From: Pantoea rwandensis
Lineage (GTDB): Bacteria > Pseudomonadota > Gammaproteobacteria > Enterobacterales > Enterobacteriaceae
Length of the DNA stretch: 64,000 nucleotides
Reading direction: 5' to 3'
Assembly: GCF_002095475.1 (NCBI RefSeq)
Contig: NZ_MLFR01000005.1
Coordinates: forward strand, 1 to 64,000
The notes beneath the pieces were generated by a model that was given only the letters and a program-made list of their open reading frames with translations, was not told where the DNA came from and did no database searches. The position numbers and the translations under genes were made by a program. Positions 61,530-64,000 of this stretch are shown piece after piece (the first letter of the stretch is position 1; each line of letters starts with the position of its first letter).

Positions 61530-62193
61530 TTTTACGCTCCTTCCAGCTTAATAAACCCAGTAAGGAGAAAAGAACCGGCATACCCGCAGGGACAAATGGC
61601 GTGACTAATACCGAGAGCGCGGTGCCCAAGGTGGCAGGAATACGGGTACGACGCTGATGCAGCGCCGGAAAAATCAGCGCAATCAAAATTGCTGGGAAAA
61701 CGGCATCAAGACCGATAGCCGAGACATCCGGAATAAAACGACCGATCACCGCACCACACACCACACTGAGTGGCCAGATAGCAAAAATACCCAAACCGCA
61801 AATCCAGTATGCGGCACGACGCTGCGCCATTTTCTTCTGGGAGATCCCAAACACCACACTTTCATCATTCATGATGTGGCAGCCCATCAAACTTCGACCG
61901 CCCTGCCCGACCAGATCTTTCACCGCGATACCAAAAGGCAAGTGACGTGCATTGACCAATAAGCCCGCCGCCGCGGCAGTCAGGGGGCTACCGCCACCAG
62001 CGACAATCCCAATAAACAGAAACTCCGATGCACCTGCCAACACTAAAGTGGAAAGCGCAATAGGCACCCACAACGGGAAGCCATCCGCAGCGGCCAATGA
62101 ACCGTAGGAGAGTCCGACAATTCCATCGGCCAGACAAACTAAGAAAATCGCTTTTAACACGCCGCGATCAAGCGGTACTGCACCCAGACGCAT
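61519..62193 (-). CDS. azlC: AzlC-family branched-chain amino acid exporter subunit
   Basis: A 224-residue membrane protein with about five helices. Family landmarks are DGIVGLSYGSLAAADGFPLW, STLVLAGASEFLFIGI and LLVNARHLPFGIAV (the latter conserved NxRH). It pairs with AzlD to export branched-chain amino acids. ATG 62193 is preferred over the GTG just before it. The gene is divergent from the XRE-cupin regulator, which probably controls it. Confidence 0.88.
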   Translation of the reverse strand: MRLGAVPLDRGVLKAIFLVCLADGIVGLSYGSLAAADGFPLWVPIALSTLVLAGASEFLFIGIVAGGGSPLTAAAAGLLVNARHLPFGIAVKDLVGQGGRSLMGCHIMNDESVVFGISQKKMAQRRAAYWICGLGIFAIWPLSVVCGAVIGRFIPDVSAIGLDAVFPAILIALIFPALHQRRTRIPATLGTALSVLVTPFVPAGMPVLFSLLGLLSWKERKNAQ

Positions 62194-62207
62194 CACAATT
62201 TGATCTC

Positions 62208-62278
62208 ATATCGAACAGGAAAGCCGTTATAATGAACGCACCCTAATCGTTTTACAAGATGAACAAATTGTTCGATAT
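62208..62278. promoter_or_regulatory. Paired operator of the XRE-cupin/AzlCD divergent region
   Basis: ATATCGAACA (62208-62217) recurs as its exact complement TGTTCGATAT (62269-62278), 51 bases apart, between the azlC start at 62193 and the regulator start at 62296. The right half also forms a local palindrome GAACA-AAT-TGTTC (62261-62273). The layout fits binding by the adjacent regulator to repress both promoters. Confidence 0.6.
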
Positions 62279-62295
62279 AAAGAACAGGAGTAATT

Positions 62296-62844
62296 GTGAC
62301 GCCACCGATTGATCTCATCTCCGCCGGATTGGTCCGCGAACGTCAGCGTGCTGGACTTTCATTAACTGAAGTCGCGCGCCGTGCGGGCATCGCAAAATCT
62401 ACGCTTTCACAGCTTGAAGCAGGTAACGGCAATCCCAGCATTGAGACGTTATGGTCACTGTGTGTCGCGCTGAATATTCCTTTTGCCCGGCTGATGGAAC
62501 CGGAAGTGAAGCGCCTGCAGGTGATTCGCCGTGGTGAGGGCATGATGGTGTCGGCAGAACTGGCGGATTACCAAGCCGCGCTGCTGGCAAGCTGCCCTCC
62601 AGGTGGTCGCCGCGATCTTTATCTGATCACGAGCCAGCCCGGCGCACCGCGTGCTTCGCATCCTCACCCGCTGGGTTCGGTCGAACACATTATTATCGCG
62701 CGCGGTCGTGCCTTGGTCGGCCCCACCGATTCACCGGTGGAACTGCATCCTGGCGACTATATTTGCTATCCAGCCGATGAACCCCACATCTTTGAAGCGC
62801 TGGAAGCCGATACCATGGCGGTACAACTTTCAGAGCAGAATTAA
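62296..62844 (+). CDS. XRE-family regulator with C-terminal cupin
   Basis: A 182-residue regulator. The N-terminal HTH_3 domain is AGLSLTEVARRAGIAKSTLSQLEAG (about residues 17-41, quoted in part: GIAKSTLSQLEAG). The C-terminal cupin has ASHPHPLGSVEHIIIARG and VELHPGDYICYPADEPH. This fusion often regulates amino acid efflux genes such as azlCD, which lies divergently here. The start is GTG 62296 with CAGGAG 5 bases upstream. Confidence 0.9.
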   Translation: MTPPIDLISAGLVRERQRAGLSLTEVARRAGIAKSTLSQLEAGNGNPSIETLWSLCVALNIPFARLMEPEVKRLQVIRRGEGMMVSAELADYQAALLASCPPGGRRDLYLITSQPGAPRASHPHPLGSVEHIIIARGRALVGPTDSPVELHPGDYICYPADEPHIFEALEADTMAVQLSEQN

Positions 62845-62931
62845 ACATAACAATTTCCTATATTAAAATCCGATGATCGGCGGACTTCACAGTGGCATGC
62901 TGTGTTTTTGTAAGCCGATTTTCAGGAACAT

Positions 62932-63453
62932 ATGGACATTATTCCCGCTCGTCCCCTCCACGCTGCTGCCATTCAGAAAATCTATGCCTGGCATGTACTT
63001 CACGGCACCGCGACCTTCGAAACCGAACCGCCAAGCGAGAGTGAAATGCTTAACCGCATCAAGGATGTACAACAACGCGGTGGTTTCTGGCTGGTGGCGC
63101 AAGAGAATGAGCAGGTGCTGGGTTACTGTTATCTGGCACCCTATCGTCCGCGTTATGCCTATCGTTTTACGCTTGAAGACTCCATCTATCTCGATCACGC
63201 ACAAACGGGACGCGGCGTTGGGCGGGCGCTGTTGCAGAAAGCCATTGCACTGGCCGAAGCGGCAGGATTTCGTCAGATCATTGCCATTGTGGGCGATAGC
63301 GCGAATCAAGGCTCGCTGGGATTACACCAGGCACTAGGCTTTGAGCACACTGGTGTCATGAAGTCAGTGGGGTTTAAACATGGTCGCTGGCTCGACACTG
63401 TCGTGATGCAGCGTTCGCTGGGTGTTGGCAATACCCAACCACCAGAACGTTAA
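62932..63453 (+). CDS. GNAT acetyltransferase (phosphinothricin/methionine sulfone-type)
   Basis: A 173-residue GNAT of the Pat/MddA group, which acetylates phosphinothricin, methionine sulfoximine or related amino acid analogues. Typical segments are IYAWHVLHGTATFETEPPS, GYCYLAPYRPRYAYRFTLEDSIYL (in part: GYCYLAPYRPRYAYRFTLED) and the acetyl-CoA loop HAQTGRGVGRALLQ (about residues 88-101), followed by LHQALGFEHTG. AGGAA lies just before ATG 62932. It follows the XRE-cupin gene on the same strand and may belong to an amino acid analogue detoxification set with AzlCD, which is inference. Confidence 0.87.
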   Translation: MDIIPARPLHAAAIQKIYAWHVLHGTATFETEPPSESEMLNRIKDVQQRGGFWLVAQENEQVLGYCYLAPYRPRYAYRFTLEDSIYLDHAQTGRGVGRALLQKAIALAEAAGFRQIIAIVGDSANQGSLGLHQALGFEHTGVMKSVGFKHGRWLDTVVMQRSLGVGNTQPPER

Positions 63454-63567
63454 GCGGTCTGCGAGATATCGTCTGCTCGGCTGGGCTTATGACAAATTCG
63501 CACTGCATGCGTGGACGTTGCTGGGTTATGCTGAGACCCGAATCTTAACCCCCAAGGAGACATGGAT

Positions 63568-63753
63568 ATGCCAGAAATCATTGTTTATGCTGCGGAAGGC
63601 CGCACGGTTGAGCAAAAGAAGAAGTTGCTGAAAGCAGTGACCGTCGCAGTGGCGGAATCCTTTGAGATCGATGCAAACTCAGTGACAGTATCGATCATTG
63701 AAACGCCTAAACACCACAAAGCAAAAGGCGGCGTGCCGTTCGATGAGCGTTAA
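63568..63753 (+). CDS. 4-oxalocrotonate tautomerase family enzyme
   Basis: A 61-residue tautomerase. After Met removal the mature protein starts with the catalytic Pro1 (PEIIVYAAEGRTVEQK), and Arg11 in EGRT is present. The second active-site Arg39 of classical 4-oxalocrotonate tautomerase is Thr here (SVTV in place of SVRV), so substrate preference probably differs. ATG 63568 is chosen because the catalytic Pro must follow the initiator and AAGGAG is 8 bases upstream; an ATG two codons earlier would bury the Pro. Function in the cell unknown. Confidence 0.86.
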   Translation: MPEIIVYAAEGRTVEQKKKLLKAVTVAVAESFEIDANSVTVSIIETPKHHKAKGGVPFDER

Positions 63754-63763
63754 GTGAATTCAG

Positions 63764-63781
63764 GGCGGCCTAAAGGTCGCC
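63764..63781. terminator. GC hairpin after the tautomerase gene
   Basis: GGCGGCC (63764-63770) and GGTCGCC (63775-63781) form a 7-bp stem with one G-T pair and a TAAA loop, 10 bases past the stop codon. No T-tract follows, so it is a weak terminator candidate. Confidence 0.4.
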
Positions 63782-63870
63782 TCCACCCGCAGAATAGACT
63801 ACTTGGGTAGTGACAAAATTCAGTATTATCATTCCCCCTTCGCCGACTTTTTTGAGCATCGCTGCCTGCT

Positions 63871-64000
63871 ATGACCGAACATAATCCGCTGTTTTTGCGG
63901 CTGAGCACGACACTGGCTGATGAGAGCCGCACGCCGCTGTATAAGCGTTTTGCTACTGCGATTAAAGAGGCAGTACGTGACGGGATTCTAGTGCACGAAG
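63871..64000 (+). CDS. GntR/MocR-type regulator, N-terminal fragment (runs off the window)
   Basis: Only the first 43 codons are present. They read MTEHNPLFLRLSTTLADESR, then TPLYKRFATAIKEAVRDGIL, which is the start of a GntR winged HTH in the MocR layout (HTH fused to an aminotransferase-like domain). The C-terminal part lies beyond the window, so MocR against plain GntR cannot be decided. A short palindrome (ACTAC-N4-GTAGT, near 63798-63812) lies upstream. Confidence 0.6.
   Translation, partial: MTEHNPLFLRLSTTLADESRTPLYKRFATAIKEAVRDGILVHE

Noticed and set aside
1..64000. CRISPR arrays, insertion sequences, tRNA or rRNA genes
   Set aside because: I looked for regularly spaced repeats, transposase-like proteins and cloverleaf-like or rRNA sequence and recognised none; an automated scan would be needed for certainty.

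Overview
This window looks like accessory DNA from a yellow-pigmented enterobacterium of the Pantoea/Erwinia group. The clearest marker is a complete crtE-X-Y-I-B operon with a convergent crtZ, for zeaxanthin diglucoside. No idi gene lies between crtE and crtX, which is the Pantoea ananatis-type order. The mix of catabolic, transport and regulator modules with a ccdAB toxin-antitoxin pair, and the absence of rRNA, tRNA or core housekeeping genes, would fit a large Pantoea plasmid. That replicon assignment is inference: no replication or partition gene is in view.

Layout. 1-330: no convincing gene; it holds a GC-rich fold-back element (about 21-225) with a long outer stem and several inner hairpins. 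0.33-4.6 kb: a small HTH-like protein, a GNAT acetyltransferase and three oxidoreductases. 4.9-11.1 kb: carotenoid cluster. 11.3-11.8 kb: ccdAB. 11.9-15.4 kb: three consecutive genes (CynX-type MFS transporter, dimethylsulfone monooxygenase SfnG, LysR regulator), each broken by an apparent one-base deletion. 15.5-21.2 kb: an MBL-fold hydrolase with an ArsR regulator, two LacI-family regulators with recognisable operator pairs, a UPF0303 protein, and a galactarate/L-talarate dehydratase. 21.2-30.2 kb: ClcA, a cupin, glutaminase, a hydroxyacid dehydrogenase, a Met/His-rich DUF2946-PepSY membrane pair, and a tandemly duplicated zinc alcohol dehydrogenase.

30.5-35.5 kb: a DsbA-like protein, then a molybdate/tungstate-type binding protein and permease behind a good ModE box but with no ATPase gene, then a secreted GlcG/HbpS-like protein next to a FixJ-type two-component system. 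35.7-41.1 kb: a polar amino acid ABC transporter operon with an M20 amidohydrolase and a LysR regulator. 41.2-44.5 kb: two SDR enzymes and two AraC regulators. 44.7-51.3 kb: a Fur-box-preceded siderophore uptake operon (TonB receptor, Tat-type binding protein, FhuB-like double permease) that ends in a SyrD/PvdE-like exporter instead of a FhuC-type ATPase.

52.0-59.4 kb: a compact minus-strand catabolic cluster (amidase, DeoR regulator, M20 amidohydrolase, two APH/choline-kinase-like phosphotransferases, DUF3311 protein, sodium:solute symporter). Its substrate I cannot name, and it is a leading candidate for an undescribed pathway. The symporter also carries a frameshift. 59.7-64 kb: CorA, GNAT enzymes, an AzlCD exporter divergent from an XRE-cupin regulator, a 4-oxalocrotonate tautomerase, and the first 130 bases of a GntR/MocR-type regulator cut by the window edge.

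No CRISPR array, insertion sequence, tRNA or rRNA was recognised. Products are called from motif and family memory; no database search was run.
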